64,000 nt of DNA from Peteryoungia rhizophila (GTDB lineage: Bacteria > Pseudomonadota > Alphaproteobacteria > Rhizobiales > Rhizobiaceae): positions 930,001-994,000 of the forward strand of contig NZ_STGT01000001.1 of the NCBI RefSeq assembly GCF_004912145.1, read 5' to 3'. This document shows positions 18,151 through 27,303 of the stretch, in pieces. Position 1 is the stretch's first letter. The number at the start of each line of letters is the position of its first letter. The notes below the pieces were generated by a model. That model made no database searches. It was not told the origin of the DNA and worked only from the letters and a program-made list of their open reading frames with translations. A program made the position numbers and the translations under genes.

Positions 18151-18648
18151 TTAGCGAAGATCACGGCGCATGACAAGCGCGGAGGACCTACGACCGTTTT
18201 CGTCGGCATAGTATGCCGGGCGTTCGCCGGCCTTCTCGAAGCCGAGCTTGCGGTACAGGCCGAGGGCCGCCTGATTGCCGTCATCGACCTCGAGAAACAT
18301 GGACTCACCGCCCCTCGCCTTCGCCTCGCGAAGGGCCGCCTGCATGAGCCGCCAGCCGAGACCGAAACGGGCGACCTTGTCGCTGACGGCGATCGTCAGG
18401 ATCTCGGCCTCGCCGGCCACCTCTCGCGCCAACACGAAGCCCGACAGGGGGGCCTTGAAGATCAGGGTGTTGGTCTGCCAGGCGGCGAAGCCGAAAGTGT
18501 TGGGCTGGAGCAGAAGGCTGACGAATTCGCCGTCACCCCAGGCCCGGGGAAAGCGTTGGGCATGCAGACCCGCCACCGCGCGACAGTGCTCGGTTGTCAT
18601 GGGGACGATTTCGAATTCCGGCTGGCGGTAGAACAGGCTGTCGCGCAT
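18151..18648 (-). CDS. rimI: Ribosomal protein S18 alanine N-acetyltransferase (RimI-like)
   Basis: GNAT acetyltransferase of about 165 residues. RimI acetylates the N-terminal Ala of ribosomal protein S18. The acetyl-CoA region is readable as VSDKVARFGLGWRLMQAAL followed by FLEVDDGNQAALGLYRKLGFE, which fits the RimI pattern. The ATG at 18648 begins one base after the tsaB stop codon, so the two are translationally coupled; the tsaB-rimI pair is common in bacteria. The C-terminal half is normal, with no sign of truncation. Confidence 0.88.
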   Translation of the reverse strand: MRDSLFYRQPEFEIVPMTTEHCRAVAGLHAQRFPRAWGDGEFVSLLLQPNTFGFAAWQTNTLIFKAPLSGFVLAREVAGEAEILTIAVSDKVARFGLGWRLMQAALREAKARGGESMFLEVDDGNQAALGLYRKLGFEKAGERPAYYADENGRRSSALVMRRDLR

Positions 18649-18649
18649 G

Positions 18650-19297
18650 TCAGGCTCTCGGTACGGCAAACCCGGTCTGCGGTTTCGCATCCGGTCCGCG
18701 CAGATAGAGCGGCTTCGGCTTGCTCTGAGCTTTCGCCATTGCGGCGAGCCGGGCGACGATGTCGATGGGGAAGTGATCGGGGCTGGTTTGCGCCCCCCGG
18801 TCTTCGACCAGGGCCGATGCCGAACCGATCAGCACGATGCCGGGCACGGCCGCGCGGGCGAGATAATCGTCGAGTTGCAGCAGCTGTGGCTCTCCCCGCG
18901 GCTCGCCGTTTTCGAAACTCTGCGCATAGACCTCGTCACGATGGGCATTGATTGCTGCAAGAACCGGCCTGACGGCACTGCCCGCCGCCTCGGCCAGTAC
19001 GGCAAGCGTCGATATGCCGACACATTCCCGGTCGAGGGCCAAGGAGAGGCCTCGGGCGGCGGCCACGCCTACGCGAATGCCGGTGAAGGAGCCAGGACCA
19101 ACAGTGACGCCAATTCGATCGATATCAGTGAGCGTGAGTTTGGCCTCGTCCAGAGCCTCGTCGATCATCGCCATCAGTCGCTCTGCGTGACCGCGACCAA
19201 TGGTTTCGCTGACGCTGCCGAGCAACTCGCCCGCCGTTGAATCAAAAACGGCGGCTGCGCAGTCCACACCCGCCGTGTCGATCGCAAGAACGATCAT
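18650..19297 (-). CDS. tsaB: tRNA threonylcarbamoyladenosine biosynthesis protein TsaB
   Basis: Actin-fold partner of TsaD in making t6A37 of ANN-decoding tRNAs. The 215-residue protein starts MIVLAIDTAGVDCAAAV, has the conserved GHAERLMAMIDEAL segment and the family motif GVTVGPGSFTGIRVGVAAAR near residues 60-85. Like other TsaB proteins it lacks the metal-binding site that TsaD needs for catalysis. Nfu lies 21 bp upstream and rimI is directly coupled downstream. Confidence 0.94.
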   Translation of the reverse strand: MIVLAIDTAGVDCAAAVFDSTAGELLGSVSETIGRGHAERLMAMIDEALDEAKLTLTDIDRIGVTVGPGSFTGIRVGVAAARGLSLALDRECVGISTLAVLAEAAGSAVRPVLAAINAHRDEVYAQSFENGEPRGEPQLLQLDDYLARAAVPGIVLIGSASALVEDRGAQTSPDHFPIDIVARLAAMAKAQSKPKPLYLRGPDAKPQTGFAVPRA

Positions 19298-19318
19298 CTC
19301 GTCTCCAGTCCGGTCCGA

Positions 19319-19882
19319 TCAGACCGCTTCGACTTCCTGCACCTCGGGCACGAAGTGGCGCAGCAGGTTCTGCACGCCGTGCTTCAGGGTCGCCGTCGAG
19401 GACGGGCAACCGGCGCAGGAGCCCTTCATGTTGAGGAAGACCTTGCCATCTTTGAAACCGCGGAAGGTGATGTCGCCGCCGTCCTGGGCAACGGCCGGGC
19501 GCACACGCGTTTCCAGCAGTTCCTTGATCGTCGCAACAATCGTCTCGTCGCCAGCCTCAAAGAATTCCTCGTCGCTGTCGGTCTGGGCGGAGGTCGAGGC
19601 CGTGCCCATGACAGGAGCGCCGCTCATGAAATGCTCCATGATCGTGCCGAGAATGGCCGGCTTCAGGTGCTGCCATTCGGGGCCGTCCTTGGAGACGGTG
19701 ACGAAATCATAGCCGAAAAAGACGCCCGTGACGCCCGGGATCGTGAAGATGCGCGAGGCGAGCGGCGAAGCCGCCGCACTGTCGGCGTCGCGGAATTCCG
19801 CCGTGCCGGTCTGCATGACAACCTTGCCCGGCAGGAATTTCAGGGTCGCCGGGTTCGGCGTGGCTTCGGTCTGGATGAACAT
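19319..19882 (-). CDS. nfuA: NifU-family iron-sulfur carrier protein (Nfu)
   Basis: Fe-S cluster scaffold or carrier of 187 residues. It has an N-terminal Nfu domain (MFIQTEATPNPATLKFLPGK, also seen in mitochondrial NFU1) and a C-terminal NifU domain with the cluster-binding CxxC in KGSCAGCPSS. The organisation matches alphaproteobacterial and mitochondrial NFU1 rather than the E. coli NfuA with an A-type N-terminal domain, so the symbol nfuA is only approximate. It likely delivers 4Fe-4S clusters, for example to MiaB-type enzymes, in the cytoplasm. Confidence 0.92.
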   Translation of the reverse strand: MFIQTEATPNPATLKFLPGKVVMQTGTAEFRDADSAAASPLASRIFTIPGVTGVFFGYDFVTVSKDGPEWQHLKPAILGTIMEHFMSGAPVMGTASTSAQTDSDEEFFEAGDETIVATIKELLETRVRPAVAQDGGDITFRGFKDGKVFLNMKGSCAGCPSSTATLKHGVQNLLRHFVPEVQEVEAV

Positions 19883-19983
19883 GGTGGTCTCCGGGGCGGT
19901 AATGGCACCGCTAAAGATTAGAATACTTCCAAAATAGACCTTGTGGGCCGCATCTTCAAGACATGATCATCAGGAAGTCGACA

Positions 19984-20475
19984 TCAGCAGAGCGCGTCGA
20001 TTTCCTCATCCGTCAGCGAATCCGGCAGGACCGTGACCGGGATCGGGAAGGCAGCACCGCGGCCGGCGATCATCGAGACCAGCGGACCAGGACCTTCCTT
20101 GGTCGAGCCCGCGGCCAGAACCAGGATCGCGATGTCGCGGTCTTCCTCGATCAGGCCGTTGATTTCCGGATAGGCGCTTCCCTCGCGGATGACCAGCTCT
20201 GGCTCGATGCCGATCGTATCACGCACCGTCTGGGCTGCCTTGGCCATGATGGCCTCAGCCTCTTCACGGGCTTCCGCCCGCATGATTTCCTCGACACCCA
20301 GCCACTGCTGGAAATCGCCGTCCGGGATCACATAGATGAACACCAGTCCGCCATTGGAATTCTTTGCACGGCGGCCGGCATAATGGACCGCGCGCGAGCA
20401 TTCCGGGGTGTTGTCGATCACCGCCATGAACTTGCGGCGGTGACCTTCAAGACGCGACAGACGTGTTGAAACCAT
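19984..20475 (-). CDS. Universal stress protein, UspA family
   Basis: Single Usp domain of 163 residues. The fold start is readable in RRKFMAVIDNTPECSRAVHYA, and the late nucleotide-binding region in VLAAGSTKEGPGPLVSMIAG, which departs from the classic GxxGx9G(S/T) ATP signature. It may therefore bind nucleotide weakly or not at all. It lies between trpS and nfu on the same strand. Its role is unknown beyond the stress association of the family. Confidence 0.87.
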   Translation of the reverse strand: MVSTRLSRLEGHRRKFMAVIDNTPECSRAVHYAGRRAKNSNGGLVFIYVIPDGDFQQWLGVEEIMRAEAREEAEAIMAKAAQTVRDTIGIEPELVIREGSAYPEINGLIEEDRDIAILVLAAGSTKEGPGPLVSMIAGRGAAFPIPVTVLPDSLTDEEIDALC

Positions 20476-20548
20476 TGATAACCCCGCCCCCGGACCGATG
20501 ACATGTGGCGCGGGCGGGCTCCGGGCGGACCCGCCAGCGCCCGCGACC

Positions 20549-21613
20549 TTATCGCACGAAACCGATGATGTCGCGGACTTCGTTCATGGTCTTTTCGGCA
20601 CGGGAACGGGCGCGCTCGCCGCCGTCGCGCAGGACCGCATCGATGTGACCGGGGTCTTCCATGAGGCGACGCATCTCGGCATTGATCGGGGCCAGAACCT
20701 CGACGGCAAGATCGATCAGCGCCGGCTTGAAGACCGAGAACTGCTGGCCGCCGAATTCGGAAAGCACGTCGGTCTTCGACTTGTCGGCAAGGGCTGCGAA
20801 GATGCCGACGAGATTGTCGGCTTCCGGCCTGCCCTTCAGGCCTTCCGTCTCGCTCGGCAATGCATCCGGATCGGTCTTGGCCTTGCGGATCTTCTTGGAG
20901 ATAGCCTCCTGGTCGTCCATCAGGTTGATACGCGAGAGATCGGACGGATCCGACTTCGACATCTTCTTGGTGCCGTCCTTAAGGCTCATGACGCGCGGCG
21001 CCGGGCCGTCGATCAAGGGCTCGACCATCGGGAAATAGGCATGCACCGGCTCTTCGCCGACCTTGATGTCGATGCCGAGGCCGGTGGGGACGATTTTGTC
21101 GTGGAAGTCCAGGTTGAACTTCATGGCGATGTCGCGGGCGAGTTCCAGATGCTGCTTCTGGTCATCGCCGACGGGGACATGGGTGGCGCGGTAGACGAGA
21201 ATGTCGGCGGCCATCAGGCTCGGATAGGCGTAGAGACCGAGCGAGGCCTGCTCGCGATCCTTGCCGGCCTTGTCCTTGAACTGCGTCATGCGGTTCATCC
21301 AGCCGATGCGGGCCACGCAGTTGAAGATCCAGGCGAGCTCCGCATGCTGCGGCACCTGGGACTGGTTGAAGACGATGTGCTTCTTCGGGTCGATGCCAGC
21401 GGCCAGGAAGGCGGCGGTGATCGAGCGAATCTGGGTCGGCATGTCCTCGTGGACAAGCTGGGCCGTCAGGGCGTGCATGTCGACGACGCAGTAGATGCAG
21501 TCGTTGTTTTCCTGCAGCGCTACGAACTTGCGGATCGCACCGAGATAGTTTCCGAGATGGAGATTGCCGGTCGGCTGAACACCGGAGAATACCAGCGGCT
21601 TGAACTCAGTCAT
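20549..21613 (-). CDS. trpS: Tryptophanyl-tRNA synthetase
   Basis: Class I aminoacyl-tRNA synthetase charging tRNA-Trp; 354 residues from the ATG at 21613. The HIGH-type motif appears in [17 protein letters not shown] and the KMSKS motif in [14 protein letters not shown]. The start puts the Rossmann fold at residue 5, as usual; an in-frame start at 21697 would add an unlikely Arg-rich leader. It is the first gene of the long minus-strand run ending with trmB, though internal promoters are likely. Confidence 0.97.
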   Translation of the reverse strand: MTEFKPLVFSGVQPTGNLHLGNYLGAIRKFVALQENNDCIYCVVDMHALTAQLVHEDMPTQIRSITAAFLAAGIDPKKHIVFNQSQVPQHAELAWIFNCVARIGWMNRMTQFKDKAGKDREQASLGLYAYPSLMAADILVYRATHVPVGDDQKQHLELARDIAMKFNLDFHDKIVPTGLGIDIKVGEEPVHAYFPMVEPLIDGPAPRVMSLKDGTKKMSKSDPSDLSRINLMDDQEAISKKIRKAKTDPDALPSETEGLKGRPEADNLVGIFAALADKSKTDVLSEFGGQQFSVFKPALIDLAVEVLAPINAEMRRLMEDPGHIDAVLRDGGERARSRAEKTMNEVRDIIGFVR

Positions 21614-21701
21614 TCTAATCCTCAACAGGCTGGTGGAGGGCCCGATCTTCTGATCGTGTCGGTCAGGGCTTATGCACGGCGGGCGGGGCGCAATCAAGCG
21701 C

Positions 21702-22112
21702 TCACTTTTGCGTCTGAGGCTTCGCCCGCTCGATCAGATCCCAGAGATTTCCATAGAGATCGGTAAAGACGGCAACTGTGCCATAGGGCTCATGACGCGG
21801 CTCTTCCCGGAAGACCACACCCGCATCGAGGAAACGCGCGTGGTCGCGGGCGAAATCATCCGTTCGGAGAAAGAAGCCGACACGGCCGCCAGTCTGATTG
21901 CCGATTGCGGCGCGCTGGGCATCATCTGTCGCCTCGGCCAGCAGAAGGGCGGCACCGTCGTCACCTCTGGGACGGACGACCAGCCAGCGCTTGCCGTCCG
22001 GCATCGCCGTGTCCTCCATGCAATCGAAGCCGAGACCTTCGCAATAGAAGGCCTTCGCGCGGTCGTAGCTATCGACCACCAGACTGACGAGAAAGAGGCT
22101 GTTCATGGTCAT
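21702..22112 (-). CDS. VOC-family (glyoxalase/bleomycin resistance-like) protein
   Basis: Small metalloenzyme-like protein of 136 residues with two beta-alpha-beta-beta-beta repeats. The first begins [20 protein letters not shown]; the second carries [19 protein letters not shown] and ends with the typical [14 protein letters not shown]. The substrate is unknown; the pattern fits ring-cleaving dioxygenase-like or antibiotic-resistance-like VOC proteins rather than glyoxalase I. Two possible starts, 22112 and 22106, differ by two residues. Confidence 0.87.
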   Translation of the reverse strand: MTMNSLFLVSLVVDSYDRAKAFYCEGLGFDCMEDTAMPDGKRWLVVRPRGDDGAALLLAEATDDAQRAAIGNQTGGRVGFFLRTDDFARDHARFLDAGVVFREEPRHEPYGTVAVFTDLYGNLWDLIERAKPQTQK

Positions 22113-22363
22113 CGGACGCGTCCTTCGGTTCGGATTGTGACGTGCGGCTTCAGCATGTCACGCATAGGAAATTTTCCTCCCAGATTCGAGGGGGTTAGGG
22201 AATGGTTTCGCAAGGCGCAAACGGGCTACCAGACCGCCCAAAAAACAGGCGAAAACGCCGCGCCGAGCAAAGCGAACCAAATTTGCCACATTTGGGGGAA
22301 TAAAAACCCTCCAGAAGCGATCTGGATCGCTGAAAACAACAATCTCATTCCAGAAGGTCACTC

Positions 22364-22783
22364 ATGCGCACATTGTTTCGCGTCGCGCTCGGCTGCGTTC
22401 TTTCGTTCGGCCTCCTCTCCCCTGCGGAGGCCGTAGAGAAGAAGAAGCGCCATTTTTTCATGAAGCATGACACGGCGGTTGCCTACACGTTGCAGCGTGT
22501 CAGCGTCAAAGCCAACTGTTTTCCCGACGAACTGAAGGGCATACTTGCCCATATCGCCAAAAAGACCGGCAAGAAGCCGGTCGTGACCTCGGGTCACCGC
22601 CCGCGCTCGGGCCGCTCCCAGCACAGCCACTGTTTTGCAGCAGACATCCGGGTGCCCGGCGTATCCGAGAAGAAGATCGTGGCGGCGGCCCGCACAGCTC
22701 CAGGCATCGGCGGCATCGGCCGCTATTGCAACGGCATCGTGCATGTCGATATCGGACCGAAGCGGACCTGGACCTATTGCTGA
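22364..22783 (+). CDS. Secreted M15-like (YcbK/D-Ala-D-Ala carboxypeptidase fold) protein
   Basis: Exported protein of 139 residues. A signal peptide is clear (MRTLFRVALGCVLSFGLLSPAEA, probable cleavage after AEA). The mature part has the M15 metallopeptidase pattern: SGHRPRSGRSQHSHCFAADI with the zinc ligands His and Asp, then the late HVDIG motif with the second His. It is likely a periplasmic peptidoglycan-related peptidase or lectin-like protein of minimal size. Its stop overlaps the end of the convergent murJ by ten bases, a tail-to-tail arrangement of two cell-wall genes. Confidence 0.83.
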   Translation: MRTLFRVALGCVLSFGLLSPAEAVEKKKRHFFMKHDTAVAYTLQRVSVKANCFPDELKGILAHIAKKTGKKPVVTSGHRPRSGRSQHSHCFAADIRVPGVSEKKIVAAARTAPGIGGIGRYCNGIVHVDIGPKRTWTYC

Positions 22784-24384
22784 TCCGGATCGGACGGGGT
22801 CGTTTCGGCCTCGTCAGCTGTCTTCTTCCTGCGCTTGAGACTGCGGCGGATCATGCCGATATCGGCTCCGCCGATGAGGAAGGCGATGCCGAAATAGACG
22901 GGCATGGCGACGACCACGAGTGCACCAAGCGCCAGAACCTGATCGAGAAGCGGGCTTGCCGGCGCCAGCCAGGACGACCAGCGATCGGACAGGTAGACGA
23001 GAAGGCCCGCCATCACGCCTGAAGCAAACATCAGACGCACTGTGCGAGTGACCAGCGACCATTCGAACACGAGATGGCCGCGCCAGAGCAGGGCCGAGAA
23101 CAAGAGGATGGTATTGGTCCAGCCGGCCGCGGCTTCGGCGATCGCGATGCCGCTTTCCTCGAAGATCGGGAAAAGCGTTAGAGCAAGACCCGTGTTCAGC
23201 GCCACTGACACCATGGTGAAGCGCATCGGGGTCTTGGTGTCTTCGCGGGCGTAATAACCCGGCTGGAGCGCCTTGATCAGCACGAAACCGGGCAGACCGA
23301 TGCCATAGATGGCAAGGATCGAGGCGACGACGGCCGTATTCTGTTCGGAAAATGCGCCGCGCTCGTAGAGAACGCGGATGATCTCGTCGGAGAGGACCCA
23401 GATGGCGGCGGCGGCCGGGAGCGTCAGAAAGAGGACGAATTCGATCGAGCGGTTCTGGAGGGTTTCCGCCTCCTTCATGTGTCCGCCCTTGAGGGCGCGG
23501 GCGAGTTCCGGCAACAGCACGACGGCCACCGCCACGCCGACCACGCCGAGCGGCAGCTGGTAGATGCGATCGGCATATTGCAGGGCGGAGATCGCGCCCT
23601 CCTTGGTGGAGGCGATGGCCTGGCCGATGAGCTGGTTGATCTGGGTGATGCCGCCGGTGATCGCGGCAGGGACTGCCAGCACCAGGAGGCGCTTCACATT
23701 GGGGGTGATCCGCGGGCGCTTGAAGCCGATCCGGATGCCGGCGTGGCGCACGCCGAGATAAACCACGGCCATCTGTAGCAGGCCAGCCCCCAGCACGGAC
23801 CAGGACAGTGCCCAGGCCGTGGCTGCCGGATCGGCACCCGTCCAGAGCGCCCAGCCGAGGGCGCCGATCATCAAGATATTGAGGAAGACGGGCGCAATGG
23901 CCGCTGCGAAGAAGTGATGCAGCGAATTCAGCATGCCGCTCAGCATGGCCGTCAGCGACATGCACATGAGATAAGGGAACATGACGATGGCCAGGCGCAC
24001 CGTCAGGTCGAACTTTTCCTGGTCATCCGCAAAGCCGGGCGCGATGATCCACTGGACGAGCAGCGGCATGGAAAGCTGCATGCCGATAGTGAGGATCAGC
24101 AGGACCGAGAAAAGGACGCCAAAGACTTCCTCGGAAAAGCGCTTGGCGCCATCGATGCCGTTCGCCTCGATTTCCTTGGCGAAGAGCGGCACGAAAGCAG
24201 CGTTGAAAGCCCCTTCGGCAAACAGGCGGCGGAATAGGTTGGGAAAACGGAAGGCGGCATAGAAGACGTCGGCGACGGGGCCGGTGCCCAATGCCGCGGC
24301 CATCAGGGTTTCGCGCGCGAAGCCGAAGATGCGGCTACCGAGCGTCGCCCCACCGACCGTCATGAATTTCTTGACGAGGCTCAT
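22774..24384 (-). CDS. murJ: Lipid II flippase MurJ
   Basis: Inner-membrane MOP-superfamily flippase moving lipid II to the periplasm for peptidoglycan synthesis; 536 residues with about 14 hydrophobic helices. The N-terminal signature is readable: SRIFGFARETLMAAALG, then DVFYAAFRFPNLFRRLFAEG and NAAFVPLF, all MurJ hallmarks with the essential Arg and Asp residues. The C-terminus is a short Lys/Thr-rich tail. The gene begins just after the glnD stop on the same strand, the usual glnD-murJ-trpS neighbourhood in rhizobia. Confidence 0.96.
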   Translation of the reverse strand: MSLVKKFMTVGGATLGSRIFGFARETLMAAALGTGPVADVFYAAFRFPNLFRRLFAEGAFNAAFVPLFAKEIEANGIDGAKRFSEEVFGVLFSVLLILTIGMQLSMPLLVQWIIAPGFADDQEKFDLTVRLAIVMFPYLMCMSLTAMLSGMLNSLHHFFAAAIAPVFLNILMIGALGWALWTGADPAATAWALSWSVLGAGLLQMAVVYLGVRHAGIRIGFKRPRITPNVKRLLVLAVPAAITGGITQINQLIGQAIASTKEGAISALQYADRIYQLPLGVVGVAVAVVLLPELARALKGGHMKEAETLQNRSIEFVLFLTLPAAAAIWVLSDEIIRVLYERGAFSEQNTAVVASILAIYGIGLPGFVLIKALQPGYYAREDTKTPMRFTMVSVALNTGLALTLFPIFEESGIAIAEAAAGWTNTILLFSALLWRGHLVFEWSLVTRTVRLMFASGVMAGLLVYLSDRWSSWLAPASPLLDQVLALGALVVVAMPVYFGIAFLIGGADIGMIRRSLKRRKKTADEAETTPSDPDQQ

Positions 24385-24387
24385 TCC

Positions 24388-27213
24388 TCAGGCCCGCGCC
24401 TTTTTCGGCACCGGCGCCGTCCGCTGGGGCTGCGCGATGATGCCGGAGGGCATGTTGTCCCGGAGTTCATCCGGCTGATCGACCATGACGGATTTCAGCC
24501 GGTTACCGATATTGGCCTGGCGGTTCTCGTTGGTCACCTTCTGGCCGACGAGATCGGTCACATAGAATGTGTCGATGACCTTTTCGCCGAAGGTGGTGAT
24601 GCGGGCCGAGTGGATGTCGAGCGAGAGGTCTGACAGGACCGCGGTGATTTCGGCGAGAAGGCCGATGCGGTCGAGGCATTCGACCTCGATGACGGTGAAC
24701 TTGTTGGACAGTGCATTGGAGATGCGTACGTCCGGCTGGACCGGGAAGGTCTTGTTCTTCTTCTTGCCCTTGGAGCGCGTGGCGATGACTTCGGGCAGGC
24801 GCTTGCGGCCCGAGAGCACGTCTTCGATCATCTTGCCGATCGTGGCGGCGCGGCGGGTTTCGTCCTCGTCGATCGGGAATTCGCGATTGATCAGGATCGT
24901 ATCCAGCGCGCGGCCATCCGAGGTCGTGAAGATCTGCGCGTCGGCGATGTTGGCACCGGCGGCGGCGCAGGCGCCAGCGATGATCGACAGCAGGCGCGGA
25001 TGGTCGGGCGAGAGTACGGTGATCTCGGTGATCGCGTGGAACTGGTGGGTGCGGACCATGGTGGCGAGCGCCTGGCCGGACTTGTCCGTCTGGCGGATGA
25101 AATGGGCGTGGCGTACCTGATCTTCGAGATCGACGGAGAGCAGGTAGGGCTCGTAATGCAGCTTGGTATAGGTGCGCTGGTCCTTCTGGCTCCAGCCCTC
25201 AAGCGCTTTCGACAGCTGCTCGGCAGCATGTTTTGCGCGCTCCTTGCGGGAGACCTGGGAGAAGCCGCCGGAGAGCAGAAGCTCCGTCTCATAATAGAGC
25301 GTGCGCAGGAGCTGGCCCTTCCAGCCGTTCCAGACACCCGGGCCGACCGCGCGGATATCGCAGATCGTCAGCACCAACAGCATTTTCAGGCGGTCGAGCG
25401 ACTGCACCTTTTCGGCGAAATCGGTGATGGTCTTGCGGTCATGCAGGTCGCGGGTCTGGGCGACCATGGACATGAGGAGATGCTGGTCGATCAGCCAGGC
25501 GACCAATTCGGTCTGCTTGGGCGAAAGGCCGAGACGCGGGCAGAGCTTGCGGGCGACCTTGGCGCCGGCGACGGAGTGATCCTCCTGGCGGCCCTTGGCG
25601 ATGTCGTGCAGAAGGATCGCGACATAGAGCGCCTGCCGATCCTCGATCTCCGGCATGATCTTGTTGGCGAGCGGGTGGATTTCCTCCGCCTTGCCATTGT
25701 CGATCTCGGAGAGGACCTCGACGGTGCGGATCAGGTGCTCGTCGACGGTATAGTGATGATACATGTTGAACTGCATCATCGAGACGATCTTGCCGAATTC
25801 CGGCATGAAGCGGCCGAGCACGCCGGCCTCGTTCATGCGGCGCAGGATGAAGCCCGGATCTCTGCGGGAGGTGAGGATCGACAGGAAGAGGCGGTTCGCC
25901 TCCGTGCTTTCGCGGAATTCATGGTCGATCAGCGACAGCGACCGGGTGACGGCCTTCAACGCGTCGGGATGGAATTCGAGCCCGTTCAGATCCGCCACGT
26001 GGAAGAGCCGCATGATCGACATCGGGTCATTCTTGAAGACGCCGGGATCGGCAAGCGCAATACGGCCTCGATCATCGATGAATTCGCTGGCGCCGGCGAT
26101 CTTGCGCGGGCGGTTGGCAAAGCGGCCGATCATGCCGCCGATGCCGGGGGCGGCCTTGGCCTGCTGGTCTTCCAGAGCAGCCGAGAAGATGCGGGTCAGG
26201 TCACCGACGTCCTTGGCCACCAGGAAATAGTGTTTCATGAAGCGTTCGACGGCGGAAAGGCCCGGGCGCGGCTGGTAACCGAGGCTTTTCGCGATCTCCG
26301 GCTGGATATCGAAATAGAGCCGCTCTTCCGGCTTTCCGGTCAAGTAATGCATGTGGCAGCGGACCGCCCAGAGGAAATCGTCAGCCTTCTGGAAAAGGCG
26401 CCACTCGTGTCGGGAGAGCACGCCGAGACGCACCAATTCGCCGGTGTCGCGGACGTGGTAATTGTATTTGGCGATCCAGAAGAGGGTCTGCAGGTCGCGC
26501 AGACCGCCCTTGCCTTCCTTGACGTTGGGTTCGACGAGATAGCGGCTGTCACCGGCCTTGCGGTGCCGTTCGTCGCGTTCGGCCAGCTTGGCGGCGATGA
26601 ATTCGGGTGCTGTGCCGGTCGTGACTTCCTGGTCGAAGCGCTGCTGGAGCTCGGTGACGAGGGCTTCGTCGCCGCAGATGTGGCGTGTCTCGAGGATCGC
26701 AGTCCGGATCGTCATGTCGGCCTTCGACAGGCGGATGCATTCTTCAACCGTGCGGGTGGCATGGCCGACCTTAAAGCCGACATCCCAGAGGAGATAGAGC
26801 ACGAACTCGACCGCCTTGTGCATGGCGGGGCCGGCCTTGGCCGGCAGCAGGAAGAGAAGGTCGATATCCGAGCCTGGTGCGAGCGTGCCGCGCCCATAAC
26901 CGCCGACGGCTGCAACCGAAACGCCATCGGCATCCTTCGGGTAAACGTGGATGCGAGCGAAATCGAAGATGACCGAAATCAGCTGGTCCTGGTTCCAGGA
27001 GATGCGGTTGGCGCAGTTCATGCCGCTGCCATCTTCGAATAGCTTCAGCCGCGCCTGTTCGCGGGCATCGGCCGATGCCTTTTTCAGGATTGGCAGGAGC
27101 TTAGAGCGGGTCTCCAGCATATTGCCGCAGCCGGCCTTCGCGACCGTCTTGCAGGACGCACGAAGCGCGTCGATATCGAGGAGATCGTCGAAGGCGAGGT
27201 CTGCTTTGGCCAT
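24388..27213 (-). CDS. glnD: Bifunctional uridylyltransferase/uridylyl-removing enzyme
   Basis: Nitrogen sensor that uridylylates PII proteins when glutamine is low and removes UMP when it is high. The 941-residue protein has the nucleotidyltransferase motif [20 protein letters not shown] (about residues 104-123), an HD hydrolase domain with HDIAKG (about 537), and two C-terminal ACT domains (around residues 735 and 845) that bind glutamine. Length and order are those of alphaproteobacterial GlnD. The PII genes it controls are not in the window, but rpoN and ptsN, parts of the same nitrogen network, lie at 40.6-43.5 kb. Confidence 0.97.
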   Translation of the reverse strand: MAKADLAFDDLLDIDALRASCKTVAKAGCGNMLETRSKLLPILKKASADAREQARLKLFEDGSGMNCANRISWNQDQLISVIFDFARIHVYPKDADGVSVAAVGGYGRGTLAPGSDIDLLFLLPAKAGPAMHKAVEFVLYLLWDVGFKVGHATRTVEECIRLSKADMTIRTAILETRHICGDEALVTELQQRFDQEVTTGTAPEFIAAKLAERDERHRKAGDSRYLVEPNVKEGKGGLRDLQTLFWIAKYNYHVRDTGELVRLGVLSRHEWRLFQKADDFLWAVRCHMHYLTGKPEERLYFDIQPEIAKSLGYQPRPGLSAVERFMKHYFLVAKDVGDLTRIFSAALEDQQAKAAPGIGGMIGRFANRPRKIAGASEFIDDRGRIALADPGVFKNDPMSIMRLFHVADLNGLEFHPDALKAVTRSLSLIDHEFRESTEANRLFLSILTSRRDPGFILRRMNEAGVLGRFMPEFGKIVSMMQFNMYHHYTVDEHLIRTVEVLSEIDNGKAEEIHPLANKIMPEIEDRQALYVAILLHDIAKGRQEDHSVAGAKVARKLCPRLGLSPKQTELVAWLIDQHLLMSMVAQTRDLHDRKTITDFAEKVQSLDRLKMLLVLTICDIRAVGPGVWNGWKGQLLRTLYYETELLLSGGFSQVSRKERAKHAAEQLSKALEGWSQKDQRTYTKLHYEPYLLSVDLEDQVRHAHFIRQTDKSGQALATMVRTHQFHAITEITVLSPDHPRLLSIIAGACAAAGANIADAQIFTTSDGRALDTILINREFPIDEDETRRAATIGKMIEDVLSGRKRLPEVIATRSKGKKKNKTFPVQPDVRISNALSNKFTVIEVECLDRIGLLAEITAVLSDLSLDIHSARITTFGEKVIDTFYVTDLVGQKVTNENRQANIGNRLKSVMVDQPDELRDNMPSGIIAQPQRTAPVPKKARA

Positions 27214-27303
27214 GGGGGCGGCATCATCTCTTGGACCCGGGAATCAGCCGGGATTGGTGGCGCTATAGCCCTTTTCGGGCGCGATTGACAGGCACTCTAC
27301 CGG

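Noticed and set aside
25000..27042. 680-residue plus-strand frame opposite glnD
   Set aside because: The composition of the frame mirrors the glnD codons and no motif is present.
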